NCBI RefSeq assembly: GCF_004681185.1
Contig: NZ_SRIF01000001.1
Span: forward strand, 310,001-374,000
Source of the DNA: Haloarcula amylovorans
GTDB lineage: Archaea; Halobacteriota; Halobacteria; Halobacteriales; Haloarculaceae
Reading direction: 5' to 3'
DNA length: 64,000 nt
In this document: one piece after another, positions 49,271 through 57,886 of the stretch
Position numbering within the stretch: position 1 is the first letter of the stretch
Layout: every line of letters begins with the position of its first letter
Notes under the pieces: model-generated
Told to the model about the DNA's origin: nothing
Database searches by the model: none
The model's input: only the letters and a program-made list of their open reading frames with translations
Made by a program: the position numbers and the translations under genes

Positions 49271-50149
49271 ATGACCGACCCCGAACCGGAAGAGAACATC
49301 AGCGGGGGTGCGGCGGGCGGCGGCCGCGAAGCGGCGTTCGACCCGGAGACCGCTGGCACGCGGGCCGAAGCCGTCGTCGACCGCCTCGGCGAGCTGTACT
49401 GGCAGAAGACCTACGGCGGTCGCGACGCCTTCGAGTGTCTGGTCCGAACGATCCTCAGTCAGAACACCTCGGACGTGGCGAGCCAACCCGCTCACGATGC
49501 GCTGATGGAGCGATACGGAGAGAGCGAGGCGCGAAGCGCCTTGGGTAATTCGAGCGGGGAGGACGACGACCCGCGAGAGAGCGATGCAGAGAGCGCGAAC
49601 GACCTCGCCGATTCGCTCGCCGAGGCCGACCAGCAGGAACTCGCCGAGACCATCTCCTCGGCCGGGCTCTACAACCAGAAATCCGAGCGCATGATCGCCC
49701 TGGCCGGCGAGATTCGAGGCGAGTTCGGCAGTGCGGCGGGGTTCGACGAGTTCGTCAGAGACAGCGACCCGAGCGAAGTCCGCGACCGACTGCTGGAGAT
49801 GAACGGCGTCGGGCCGAAGACCGCCGACTGCGTCCTCCTCTTCGCTGGCGGGCGCGGCGGTGTCTTCCCGGTGGATACCCACGTCCACCGCATCGCCCGG
49901 CGGATGGGTCTCGCGCCCGCCGACGCGGACCACGAGGACGTTCGCGCGGCGCTCGAAGAAGCGGTACCGGCAGAGAAGTGCGGTTTCGGCCATACGGCGA
50001 TGATACAGTTCGGTCGGGAGTACTGCACGGCGCGCAAGCCGGCGTGTTTAGACGACCCCGACGCCTGCCCGCTGGCGGACGTCTGCGATCAAGTCGGCGT
50101 CTATCCGGATACGGGCGAGGTCGTGGACCCGGCCGAGGCCGGGGAGTGA
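49271..50149 (+). CDS. nth: Endonuclease III (Nth), DNA glycosylase/AP lyase
   Basis: A 292-residue protein from ATG 49271. The HhH-GPD core has LVRTILSQNTSD, the helix-hairpin-helix LLEMNGVGPKTADCVLLF with catalytic Lys, and FPVDTHVHRIARR with catalytic Asp. The C-terminal 4Fe-4S ligands are C-x6-C-x6-C-x5-C, with the second spacing longer than the classic x2. An acidic insertion (about residues 80-117) separates RYGES from LAEADQQEL. It removes oxidised pyrimidines. Confidence 0.93.
   Translation: MTDPEPEENISGGAAGGGREAAFDPETAGTRAEAVVDRLGELYWQKTYGGRDAFECLVRTILSQNTSDVASQPAHDALMERYGESEARSALGNSSGEDDDPRESDAESANDLADSLAEADQQELAETISSAGLYNQKSERMIALAGEIRGEFGSAAGFDEFVRDSDPSEVRDRLLEMNGVGPKTADCVLLFAGGRGGVFPVDTHVHRIARRMGLAPADADHEDVRAALEEAVPAEKCGFGHTAMIQFGREYCTARKPACLDDPDACPLADVCDQVGVYPDTGEVVDPAEAGE
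49528..49540 (+). repeat. Palindrome GGCGCGAAGCGCC inside the nth insertion
   Basis: A 5-bp stem with GAA loop lies inside the coding insertion of nth. The same 13-mer recurs at 51973-51985. It could be a small dispersed palindromic element placed in frame. Confidence 0.35.
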
Positions 50150-50183
50150 GTCCGCGAGCGGGAGCGTGGACGAGGCCCCGAAC

Positions 50184-51215
50184 TTAGCGGCGGTGGCCCC
50201 AGCGTTCGCCGCCCTCGTCGTAGCGGGCCGAGACGATGCGGTTGAACTGGTCGTCCGACAGCGAGATATCCGTCGCGCCGACGTTCTCGTCTAACTGGTC
50301 GACGGTGCGCGCGCCGACGATGGGGACGCAGGTGAAGTCGGGTTGCTCGATGAGCCAGCGGAGCGCGACCTGTGCGGGCGTCGCGTCCAACTCGTCGGCG
50401 ACGCCGCGAATCTCGTCTAAGACGTGCCAGCCTCGCTCTGAGAGGTAGTAGTCGTCGAAGCGGTCGTCCAGCGACCCGCGCGAGCCTTCCGGGCCCTCGA
50501 AGGCCGTCGGGTCGTCGTCGTCAGTTCGTTCGTACTTCCCGGTGAGGAAGCCGCCTGCGAGCGGCGAGTACGGACAGACGGCCATCTCCTGGTCGGCACA
50601 GACGTCGAGATAGTCTTTCACGTCGTCGCGGTAGCCTGCGTGGAACAGCGGTTGGGTCACCTCGAAACGTTCGAGGTCCTCCACGTCGGACTTCCAGAGT
50701 GCCTTCGTCAGCTGCCAGGCGGCCATCGTCGACGCGCCGAGGTAGTTGACCTTCCCCTCGTGAACGAGGTCGTCGAGCGTCGAGAGCGTCTCCTCGATGT
50801 CGCTCTCCTCGTCCCAGCGGTGGATGTAGTAGAGGTCGAGGTAATCCGTGCCGAGGCGATCCAGCGTCCCCTCGATCTGGCTGCGGATGTGCTTACGGCC
50901 GAGTCCCGAGTCGTTTGGGCCGGGTTCGCCCCACCCGTCGAAGGGAAAGTACACCTTCGAGGCGAGGACGAAGTCCGAGCGGTCGTGGTCTTCCAGCCAC
51001 TCGCCGATGAACTTCTCGCTCGTCCCGTGGGGCGACCCGTAGACGTTCGCGGTATCGATGAAGTTGATGCCGCGTTCCCACGCCGCGTCGAGTAGTTCGT
51101 GGGCCTCCTCTCGCTCCGTCTCGACGACGCCGCCGGTCTCCCGACCGAAGCGCCACGTTCCGAAACATAGTTCTGAGACTTTCGTCCCGGTCGAGCCGAG
51201 TCGTGTGTACTCCAT
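50184..51215 (-). CDS. Aldo/keto reductase (YghZ/potassium-channel beta-like)
   Basis: A 343-residue AKR: MEYTRLGSTGTKVSELCFGT, FIDTANVYGSPHGTSE (catalytic Asp and Tyr), VLASKVYFPFDG (Lys) and LDLYYIHRWDEES (His). Its length and the ending VGARTVDQLDENVGATDISL are typical of this subfamily. NAD(P)H-dependent; substrate unknown. It precedes dsbB on the same strand after 57 nt. Confidence 0.88.
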   Translation of the reverse strand: MEYTRLGSTGTKVSELCFGTWRFGRETGGVVETEREEAHELLDAAWERGINFIDTANVYGSPHGTSEKFIGEWLEDHDRSDFVLASKVYFPFDGWGEPGPNDSGLGRKHIRSQIEGTLDRLGTDYLDLYYIHRWDEESDIEETLSTLDDLVHEGKVNYLGASTMAAWQLTKALWKSDVEDLERFEVTQPLFHAGYRDDVKDYLDVCADQEMAVCPYSPLAGGFLTGKYERTDDDDPTAFEGPEGSRGSLDDRFDDYYLSERGWHVLDEIRGVADELDATPAQVALRWLIEQPDFTCVPIVGARTVDQLDENVGATDISLSDDQFNRIVSARYDEGGERWGHRR

Positions 51216-51272
51216 GCACGGGGCAACGTGGCGGACGGCTAAAACGCTAATGCGCCCGGCAAGCGACGGGGT

Positions 51273-51692
51273 TCAGGCTTGTCGCCACACGATGCCGACG
51301 ATCACGATAACGAGCGCGAAAGCCATCAGCGCGAGGTTCGGTATCGAGAAGCCGACGACGCGGTACACCACTGCCGAACAACTCACTGCGCCCAGCCCGC
51401 AGGACGACTGGCTCACCTGCAACCACGAGTGATAGGCAGCGATGCTCCCCCCGAGGACCGCGAGCGGCAACACCGTCCGCGCGACGGCGGCCCGTCGCTC
51501 GATGGCGGCCACGCCCAGCACTACCACCAGCGGGTACATCAGGATTCGCTGATACCAACAGAGCCGACACGGCGTCAGCCCCACGCCCAGCGAGAAGTAG
51601 AGGCTCCCGGCAGTGGCGACGCCAGCGACGAGCGTCGCGAAGCCGAGTAACTGTCGCGTGCTGAGCGGGACCGCACTGGAGGACTGACTCAC
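51273..51692 (-). CDS. dsbB: Disulfide bond formation protein DsbB-like
   Basis: A 139-residue four-helix membrane protein from GTG 51692. It has the CRLC pair (TPCRLCWYQRILMYP) after helix 1 and a second pair SSCGLGAVSC in the following loop, the catalytic pairs of DsbB. It would reoxidise a DsbA-like partner by passing electrons to menaquinone. No dsbA gene is adjacent. Confidence 0.87.
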   Translation of the reverse strand: MSQSSSAVPLSTRQLLGFATLVAGVATAGSLYFSLGVGLTPCRLCWYQRILMYPLVVVLGVAAIERRAAVARTVLPLAVLGGSIAAYHSWLQVSQSSCGLGAVSCSAVVYRVVGFSIPNLALMAFALVIVIVGIVWRQA

Positions 51693-51908
51693 AGGCTCTC
51701 TACCGCACCGCTTTGGAAAAAGCGTTGCGAGCGATGTGTGTTCGCACACCTCATGGGGCGGTGCTGTCGGCCTCGCCAGCGGTTTCATCGCTGGCGAGAG
51801 GCGACCAGCGGGAGCGTCTCGGGAAAAGCGAACGGCAGCGCCGTGAGCATGGCGAAGGGGGAAGGGCAGACCTACCTGAGAGCATCCGGCGGCGAAGCCA
51901 CCGGTTCA

Positions 51909-51945
51909 CCGGAAGCGCGCCGCAGGCGCGACTTCCGGCCTTTTT
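51909..51945 (+). terminator. Hairpin followed by T5
   Basis: CCGGAAG-CGCGCC-gca-GGCGCG-a-CTTCCGG (51909-51938) is followed by CC and TTTTT (51941-51945), a classic intrinsic-terminator shape on the + strand, the only one seen in this window. Confidence 0.55.
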
Positions 51946-51962
51946 AGCGTAGATTTTTGCAC

Positions 51963-51994
51963 GGGGGTTGAGGGCGCGAAGCGCCCGAACCCCC
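51963..51994 (-). terminator. GC hairpin downstream of the aCPSF1 gene
   Basis: GGGGGTT-ga-GGGCGC-gaa-GCGCCC-g-AACCCCC forms a strong stem 14 nt past the aCPSF1 stop. No U-run follows on the minus strand. It may protect the 3' end or separate convergent transcripts. Confidence 0.45.
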
Positions 51995-52008
51995 CATGTA
52001 AAACGGTA

Positions 52009-53913
52009 CTATTTGAACCGGAACGTCTCTAGGTTCTCCGGCGCGAACGTCCGCAGGTTGTAGTCGTGATACAGCGACGAGGAGAGGTCCTGTGTGGCGG
52101 ACTCGTCGCCGTGGACACAGAGGACCTTCTCGGGACGGGGATGCATCGTCTTCACGAAGTTCTCCAGTCCCTGCCGGTCGGCGTGGCCGGAGAAGCCGTC
52201 GATGGTCTCGACGTTCATCTCCAGCGAGACAGTGTCGCCGCCGCCGACGGGGATCGTCCGCTGGCCGTTCTGGATGTGCTTGCCGAGCGTGTTCTTCGCC
52301 TGATAGTCGACGAGGGTGAGCGTCGAGTCGGCGTCGTCGGCGAGGTGTTCGAGCCACGACCGACTCGGGCCGGGCGTGAGCATCCCCGGCGCGACGAGGA
52401 CGACGCTCGCTTCGTCGCGGTTGGCAATCTCCTCTCGGTCCTCGCCGTCGATGGGAGTGAACTGGTCGGCGAGGAACGGGTTCCGGTCGGCGTCGTGGAT
52501 ACGCTCCTGGATGTCGTCGCGGAGGTACTCGGGGTAGGTCGTGTGGACCGCCGTGGACTCCCAGATCATGCCATCGAGATACACCGGCATCTCTGGCACC
52601 TCGTCGCGGCGCATCGCCTCTTCGAGGACGACCATGAGTTCCTGTGCGCGGCCGACGGCGGGGGTCGGGACGAGGACGGTCCCCTCGCGGTCGGCGGCGT
52701 TCTGGACGACCTGCTTGAGCTTTCGCTCGGAGTCGTCCTGGTCGGTCTGGTAGTCGTTTCGGCCGCCGTAGGTCGATTCGAGGACGAGCGTCTCCACGCG
52801 GGGGAACTCGTTGACTGCGCCGTCGAACAGGCGGGTGCTGTCGTAGTGGATGTCGCCCGAAAAGGCGACGTTGTAGAGGCCGTCGCCGATGTGGAAGTGA
52901 ACGACCGAAGAGCCGAGGACGTGACCGGCGCTGTGGAGCGTGAGTTTCACGTCCGGCGCGATGTCGGTCACGTCGCCGTATTCGAGCGTGATGCAGTGCT
53001 TGACCGCTTCGCGGACCATGTCCGTGCCGTACGGTCGCTTGCCGCCGTTCTCGTCGGCCCGACCAATGTAATCCAGCGTCAGCAGGCCGAGTAAGTCCCG
53101 CGTCGGTTCGGTGCAGTAGACCGGGCCGTCGTAGCCGTGATCGAACAGCAGCGGAACCAGCGCCGAGTGGTCAAGGTGGGCGTGCGTGAGGACGACGGCG
53201 TCGAGCGAGGAGGCCCCGGAGCCGATGGCCTCGGGCACGTCGAGATACGGTCGCTCGGTTCGCTCGCCGGGTTTGTCGCCGCAGTCGACGAGGATGCGCG
53301 TGTCGGCCGTCGAGATTATGTAGGCGGCGCGGCCGACCTCGCGGCAGCCGCCGAGCGTGGTGATGCGGACCCACTCGTCGCTGGACATCGGTTCGCGGTG
53401 AATCTGCCGGCCGACCCGTTCTAAGATATCTCGCCGGTCGTCCCGTTCCTGCGTGAGGAAGTTGCGGACGTTCGCCACCGTCGGTGACTCGATGGGCGGC
53501 GTGCGGACCACGTCGGGCGTCCAGCCGACGGCCTTGGTGATCTCTCGGAGCGTTTCGCCGCCGCGACCGATGACGCGCCCCGGCTTCTCGGCTTTGATGA
53601 CGACCTCGCCGGTGTCGGCCAGAAACTGGATGTCGGTAACCCCGGCTTCGTCGGGGACGATGTCCCGAATCTTTCCCTCGGCGGTATCGGGTGCCGTGAG
53701 AACGTCCGGGTCGGGCCGGACGGTGATGCGCTTCCGGAGCTTCGACGCCAGTCGGCGGACGAGGTCGCCGTCCGAGGCGAACTCCTTGGGGTCGCGCGTG
53801 TAGATGACCAACTCCGGCCCCTCGTAGGTGACCTCGGAGATGGAGATGTAGTTCGGGACCTCTTCGTCGATCGTTGCTCGTACGTCTTCGAGTTGCTTGT
53901 CTACCGTGCTCAT
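52009..53913 (-). CDS. fttA: Beta-CASP ribonuclease aCPSF1 / transcription termination factor FttA
   Basis: A 634-residue protein. Two N-terminal KH domains (about residues 1-145, including KPGRVIGRGGETLREITKAV) precede a metallo-beta-lactamase domain with VVLTHAHLDHSALVPLLFDH (HxHxDH) and a beta-CASP domain with PTPAVGRAQELMVVLEEAMR. The end includes ETIDGFSGHADRQGLENFV and VLCVHGDESA. It is the archaeal CPSF73 homologue that terminates transcription by cleaving RNA at U-rich sites. Confidence 0.95.
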   Translation of the reverse strand: MSTVDKQLEDVRATIDEEVPNYISISEVTYEGPELVIYTRDPKEFASDGDLVRRLASKLRKRITVRPDPDVLTAPDTAEGKIRDIVPDEAGVTDIQFLADTGEVVIKAEKPGRVIGRGGETLREITKAVGWTPDVVRTPPIESPTVANVRNFLTQERDDRRDILERVGRQIHREPMSSDEWVRITTLGGCREVGRAAYIISTADTRILVDCGDKPGERTERPYLDVPEAIGSGASSLDAVVLTHAHLDHSALVPLLFDHGYDGPVYCTEPTRDLLGLLTLDYIGRADENGGKRPYGTDMVREAVKHCITLEYGDVTDIAPDVKLTLHSAGHVLGSSVVHFHIGDGLYNVAFSGDIHYDSTRLFDGAVNEFPRVETLVLESTYGGRNDYQTDQDDSERKLKQVVQNAADREGTVLVPTPAVGRAQELMVVLEEAMRRDEVPEMPVYLDGMIWESTAVHTTYPEYLRDDIQERIHDADRNPFLADQFTPIDGEDREEIANRDEASVVLVAPGMLTPGPSRSWLEHLADDADSTLTLVDYQAKNTLGKHIQNGQRTIPVGGGDTVSLEMNVETIDGFSGHADRQGLENFVKTMHPRPEKVLCVHGDESATQDLSSSLYHDYNLRTFAPENLETFRFK

Positions 53914-54124
53914 AGTGTAGAACGAGTGGGCGGCCTGCTAGCGGTGTCGTCACCGTCGGCAAATACGGACCGAGCGTGTGATACGGTCATACAGTTATCC
54001 CTGATTCGGCGAGTGACCTCCGGACGGAAACTGCCCGGAAAACCGATTGTACCCGACTGTAGCCCGCTCGAAATATTAAAGACTTCGCACTCCGCCCTAC
54101 TGGTCGACGACGTTGCCGGTTCGT

Positions 54125-55414
54125 TCAGGCCGACGTGAGCGCGTCGGCGGCCCGCTCGCTGGCTTTCGGCGCGGCCCGTGCCAGTGCCGTTGCGACGACG
54201 TAGGACGAGACTGGGTCGGTCAGTCGCGCGGGGCTGACAGAACCACTGAGGCGGCTGAGTTCCCAGTCCGCACTCCAGAGCCGGTCGGCGGCGTCGGTGA
54301 GGATGGTTCGAGTCAGCCCCGGCTCGGAGCTATCGGCCAGCGCCGAAGTCATCGCGTCGACGGCCGTTTGCCGGTATTGGCGGACGGCGGCCCCGCTCTC
54401 GATGGCGAACTGCTCGCCCGACTCGATGCGCTCCAGTACGCTGTCCAGTGCGCGGAACGTGGCGAGTTGTCCCGTCGCGTCGAGAACGGCATCGGCCGGT
54501 CCAGCAGCGTCGGCGACGCGCTTCGCTCCGTAGTCGGCGTCGCTCCGGAGTTCGTGGACGGTTCGCTCTCGAACGCTCCAGTCGTCAGCGGTCGGTTCCG
54601 GCGGGAGATTCCCGTGGCGTGACCGGCCCTCGGCGAGCAGCGTCTCCGCTGCGCGGCGCAGTCGCCCCCCGACGGTCCCGGCGTCCGCCGAGATCGAGGC
54701 CTCGAACTGTGAATCGAGGTGGCGAGCGTCGGCGAGCAGCGCCTGTGTCGTCTCGACTTCCTCGGCCCACTCGGCGACAGTCAGGAGCCCGCCGCCGTCG
54801 GCTTCGGTGTGGGGCGGGTCGTCGTCGGCCGCCCGCCGCAGCAACTGCTCGATGCGAGCGTGCACCAGCGCCGCTCTGACGGGGTCGCTCCCCAAGTATT
54901 CCCGAGCCGACTCGAACGACCGCGCCTCGGCGATGGCGTCTTGCCGGGCCGTTTGGAGTTCGTCGAGCGATTGCGTTCCGGCTGCGAACCGCCAGCCGCC
55001 GGCGGCGTAGCGGGCGCGCTCTCGGGCCCGACGGAGTTCGGTCAGTGCCACGAGGTCGGTCTTCGCTCGCCGAGCCTCGTCGAGCGAGTCGGTCGCGTCG
55101 TCGGCTGCACCGAGTAACCGCCCGCGGACGTGCCCGTTCGGAATCTCATCCGGGCCGAGCGGCGTCGGCAGTTCCGCCAGCAGCGAGTTGGTGCGGTCGC
55201 GGGCGGCCGCGAGGTGGTCGCTGTCGATGGCGACGGGCACGGCGGGCGCTATCAGTTGCCGGTCGTCGTCTGGGTCGACCTCCGGTAGCTCGTGGCTCCG
55301 TATTTCGGTCTCATCGGTCCCGGTAAGGTCGCCGATACCGCTACAGCCGGCGATCGCGCTCGCGCCGACCGCAGCGAGCATTCCGCGACGGGTCAGTCGG
55401 TCTTCGGCGGGCAT
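54125..55414 (-). CDS. Tat-exported lipoprotein, helical, unknown function
   Basis: A 429-residue protein. The signal RLTRRGMLAAVGASAIAGCS has the twin Arg and a lipobox Cys (AGC). The mature part is helical, Ala/Glu/Arg-rich, about 400 residues, without recognised domains. It is probably tethered at the outer face of the membrane. Its start overlaps the stop of the gene at 55414 by one base (TAATG), so the two lipoproteins are co-translated. Confidence 0.75.
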   Translation of the reverse strand: MPAEDRLTRRGMLAAVGASAIAGCSGIGDLTGTDETEIRSHELPEVDPDDDRQLIAPAVPVAIDSDHLAAARDRTNSLLAELPTPLGPDEIPNGHVRGRLLGAADDATDSLDEARRAKTDLVALTELRRARERARYAAGGWRFAAGTQSLDELQTARQDAIAEARSFESAREYLGSDPVRAALVHARIEQLLRRAADDDPPHTEADGGGLLTVAEWAEEVETTQALLADARHLDSQFEASISADAGTVGGRLRRAAETLLAEGRSRHGNLPPEPTADDWSVRERTVHELRSDADYGAKRVADAAGPADAVLDATGQLATFRALDSVLERIESGEQFAIESGAAVRQYRQTAVDAMTSALADSSEPGLTRTILTDAADRLWSADWELSRLSGSVSPARLTDPVSSYVVATALARAAPKASERAADALTSA

Positions 55415-56169
55415 TACTGCGCACCTCCCGTCGGCGTCGCGGGCGGCTGGGCCGGTGTCTCACTGTCGCCGTCTGCCGTGGTCTTGCCGTCGCCGTCGTT
55501 CGCGGACGAGTCGAACTCGGCTCGCGCCCGTCGGTTCCCACAGCTCCCGGCTCCGACCGAAGACCCGTAGCCGGTCACCTCGTCCGCGTCGATAGCCGCC
55601 GGAATCCGGATGAGGCGCACTGCGAAGACTTTCTTGTTGTTCTCACAGCGCACGTCGTAGGGGCGGCTGACCCGCCCGTAGTCGGTCCGAACTTCGTCCG
55701 AACTCCACGAGACGCTACAGAGTTGGAGGCGGAAACACTCCTCGACCCGCTGGGTCTCGACGTAGACCGTCTCGCTGTCGAAGTCTGTCGCTTCGAAGAA
55801 CGTCGAGATGCGGTCCGGATTCGGCACATCGGCGACCGAGACGCGGTCGGCGCGGGCGGCGGAGTCGACCAGTTCGTTCGTGCGGAGAGAGCCGAACTCG
55901 GACTGCGTCGGCCGTCCCCGGTCCTCTCGGTCGGGGTCCTCGAACCAGACCGGCGGTCGGTCGGTGTCGACCCGCAGCGCGAGGACCTCGGGGTTCGATT
56001 CGCTGCCAGCGAAGTTTCCGCGGCTCGATTCGCCGTTTTCGCCACCGGTCGGGGTCGGTTGCTGCCGCGTCGAGCTATCGCTACCACTGAGCAGTTCACC
56101 GCAGCCGGACAGCGCGGCAGCGATGCCCGCGGCTCCGTGGAGGACGCGTCGGCGTGTTGGAGGGACCAT
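55414..56169 (-). CDS. Tat-exported lipoprotein, unknown function
   Basis: A 251-residue protein with twin Arg and lipobox (PPTRRRVLHGAAGIAAALSG, then CGELL). A Ser/Gly/Thr linker follows, then a domain with LRVDTDRPPVWFEDPDRED and five Cys in total after the lipobox, including CFRLQLC, ending in a low-complexity tail. It is co-transcribed with the lipoprotein at 54125. The Cys pattern suggests disulfides, in line with surface exposure. No family recognised. Confidence 0.72.
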   Translation of the reverse strand: MVPPTRRRVLHGAAGIAAALSGCGELLSGSDSSTRQQPTPTGGENGESSRGNFAGSESNPEVLALRVDTDRPPVWFEDPDREDRGRPTQSEFGSLRTNELVDSAARADRVSVADVPNPDRISTFFEATDFDSETVYVETQRVEECFRLQLCSVSWSSDEVRTDYGRVSRPYDVRCENNKKVFAVRLIRIPAAIDADEVTGYGSSVGAGSCGNRRARAEFDSSANDGDGKTTADGDSETPAQPPATPTGGAQ

Positions 56170-56304
56170 CGTCGCTGTAGCGTCGCTCGGCCAACGGAAT
56201 AAGTCTCCTGTTCGCTAAGACCGCGGTCGACCTATCGAACTCCCAGTCGGAGCGCCGCGCCGAATCGCCGCCACATCGAAGGCCGCGGCGCGCGAGGATG
56301 GCCC

Positions 56305-56799
56305 ATGCACGTTACACCTTCGGTCGTCGCTGAGGAGTACGAGTGGGTCCGCGAGCGGCATGACGTGGTGGTTCCGCTGGTCAACGAGACGCGCGACCAT
56401 CTCGGGGAACTGTTCGGCGTCGACGTCGCAGCCATCGACGAGGAAGCGTACCTCGATACCGTCGATGTCGTGTTCGCAGACGGCGACGTGGCTGTCAACG
56501 TCGCGGCGCTGGTCCGCCTGCTCCGGACGCTCGACGTCGAGGGCGATTACCCTGGCTTCGTCGTCGACGAACTGCTCGGGCGCGAACTCGCGGGGATGGT
56601 AGCCGGGAACCAACCGCTTCGGCTGCTCGCGGAGGCGACCTTCCACGTCGCCGACGTACGGACCCACGGCGACGAGGAGGACGCCGCGGGCGCAGACGAC
56701 CTCGACGCGGCACTGGCGGCGGGCGTCCAGACGCGCCTGCCGGGATGGCCGTGGCAGGACGGAGAGAACCCGTTCGAGTTCGACCTAGAAGGAGAGTGA
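56305..56799 (+). CDS. Acidic haloarchaeal protein, unknown
   Basis: A 164-residue protein from ATG 56305. EYEWVRERHDVVVPLVNETR and LRTLDVEGDYPGFVVDELLG are distinctive but I know no family. It is soluble and acidic. It lies between the lipoprotein pair and the Tp34-like gene, its 3' end overlapping the latter's by 15 nt tail to tail. Function unknown. Confidence 0.6.
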   Translation: MHVTPSVVAEEYEWVRERHDVVVPLVNETRDHLGELFGVDVAAIDEEAYLDTVDVVFADGDVAVNVAALVRLLRTLDVEGDYPGFVVDELLGRELAGMVAGNQPLRLLAEATFHVADVRTHGDEEDAAGADDLDAALAAGVQTRLPGWPWQDGENPFEFDLEGE

Positions 56800-57834
56800 C
56801 GGCGTCGAGAGGAACGCCGTCTCGTAACCCTCGTGGCGCGACACCTGCGGCGGTGCAATGACGTCGACGGTGACCGAGGAGGCGTCGCCGGTCGTGGGGA
56901 CGACCGCACCGTAGTGATAGCCGATGTCGGGGTGGACCGCCGCGGTCAGGGCGTCGTCGAATGCCGTCTCGTCGCCGGCCTGGACAGTCGCGTCCAGCGA
57001 CATCATCGGGAGCGGCACTCGGTTGTACGGCGTGCGCGGCGAGACAGCGAGATACGACTCGCCGTCGTCGAGGAAGTCGGCCTCGGCGAGCCACGTCGCG
57101 GCGTACACGCCGTCGCTGCCCTTCTTCGTTCCCAGTACCGACCCGGGCGACTGCCCGGCGGGGGGAACCTGCGACGTCGGTATCATCTCCATCGCCATGA
57201 GGTCGACCGCGTTCCGTTCGCCCTGCTTGTCGGGGAACTCCTCGAACGAGAGTTCCTGCAGCGCCGACTGCGAGAAGTCGAACTCGACGGAGGCCTCGCC
57301 GGCCTCGCCGAACCGACCGGAGAACGCGCCGAGGCGGCGCTCGGTCATCCCGTTGACGCGGACCCGAACCGTGTAGAGTCCGTCGCCGGAGAGCGCGTAG
57401 TTGTCGCCGTAGTGAAATCCCATGTTCTGTGAGATCATCGGCCACGGCGATTTGTCGGCGACCGTCTCGCCGTCCTTCTCGATGGTGATAGAGACGCCGG
57501 CTTTCACCGGCAGGACCATCTCCGTTTCGGGGTCCCAGACGGTCGCCATCAGGTGGATGCTGTCGTCGCTTTGAATCTCGACTTTCTCTGCATCTGTCCC
57601 AGTCACTGTCCAGAACCGGTGGGGAAACGAGTATGACAGGCCGACCATGTAGTCGCCCGCCTGCGCCATCCCAGCCATCCCCATCCCCTCGGCGTGGGTG
57701 GGCCAGTAGGTCGCGTCGGGGCGGTTCTCCACGAGCGGGGGCGCACGCGTCGACTGACTCTGCAGTGACCCACACCCCGAAAGCAGCGAGGCTCCGGCGA
57801 GGCCGGTCCCGGCGAGGAAACGACGGCGGTTCAT
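56785..57834 (-). CDS. Tat-exported Tp34/P19-like iron-binding lipoprotein (DUF7350-like)
   Basis: A 349-residue protein with a twin-Arg lipoprotein signal (NRRRFLAGTGLAGASLLSGC). The mature part begins with a Met/His-rich stretch (THAEGMGMAGMAQAGDYMVG), followed by LMATVWDPETEMVLPVKAGV and PWPMISQNMGFHYGDNYALS, characteristic of the Tp34/P19 Fe2+-transport family. A second domain follows. It likely binds iron or copper outside the cell. The DyP-like gene upstream on the same strand supports an Efe-type system. Confidence 0.78.
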   Translation of the reverse strand: MNRRRFLAGTGLAGASLLSGCGSLQSQSTRAPPLVENRPDATYWPTHAEGMGMAGMAQAGDYMVGLSYSFPHRFWTVTGTDAEKVEIQSDDSIHLMATVWDPETEMVLPVKAGVSITIEKDGETVADKSPWPMISQNMGFHYGDNYALSGDGLYTVRVRVNGMTERRLGAFSGRFGEAGEASVEFDFSQSALQELSFEEFPDKQGERNAVDLMAMEMIPTSQVPPAGQSPGSVLGTKKGSDGVYAATWLAEADFLDDGESYLAVSPRTPYNRVPLPMMSLDATVQAGDETAFDDALTAAVHPDIGYHYGAVVPTTGDASSVTVDVIAPPQVSRHEGYETAFLSTPSLSF

Positions 57835-57886
57835 GCCGCTGACTATCGGGTTTCTCCCAAAGACGGTTCTGGTACGGGCGGCGAAA

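Larger units (their letters stand above)
51693..52008 (+). other. Structured intergenic region, candidate ncRNA
   Basis: The 316-nt gap between two minus-strand genes holds a run of strong + strand hairpins: GTGTG-TTCG-CACAC (51736-51749), CTCGCCAGCG/CGCTGGCGAG (51772-51798), CCGG..GGC-GAA-GCC..CCGG (51886-51904) and CCGGAAG..CTTCCGG with an inner GC stem (51909-51938) before TTTTT. Two overlapping ORFs (51713-51952, 51738-51947) encode very Arg-rich products unlike this proteome. A + strand RNA or terminator array is the best reading. It is not SRP or RNase P RNA as far as I can see. Confidence 0.45.

Noticed and set aside
51713..51952. Plus-strand ORFs in the dsbB-fttA gap (51713-51952 and 51738-51947)
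   Set aside because: Products are Arg-rich and unlike this acidic proteome, and the region is better explained by stable RNA hairpins and a terminator.
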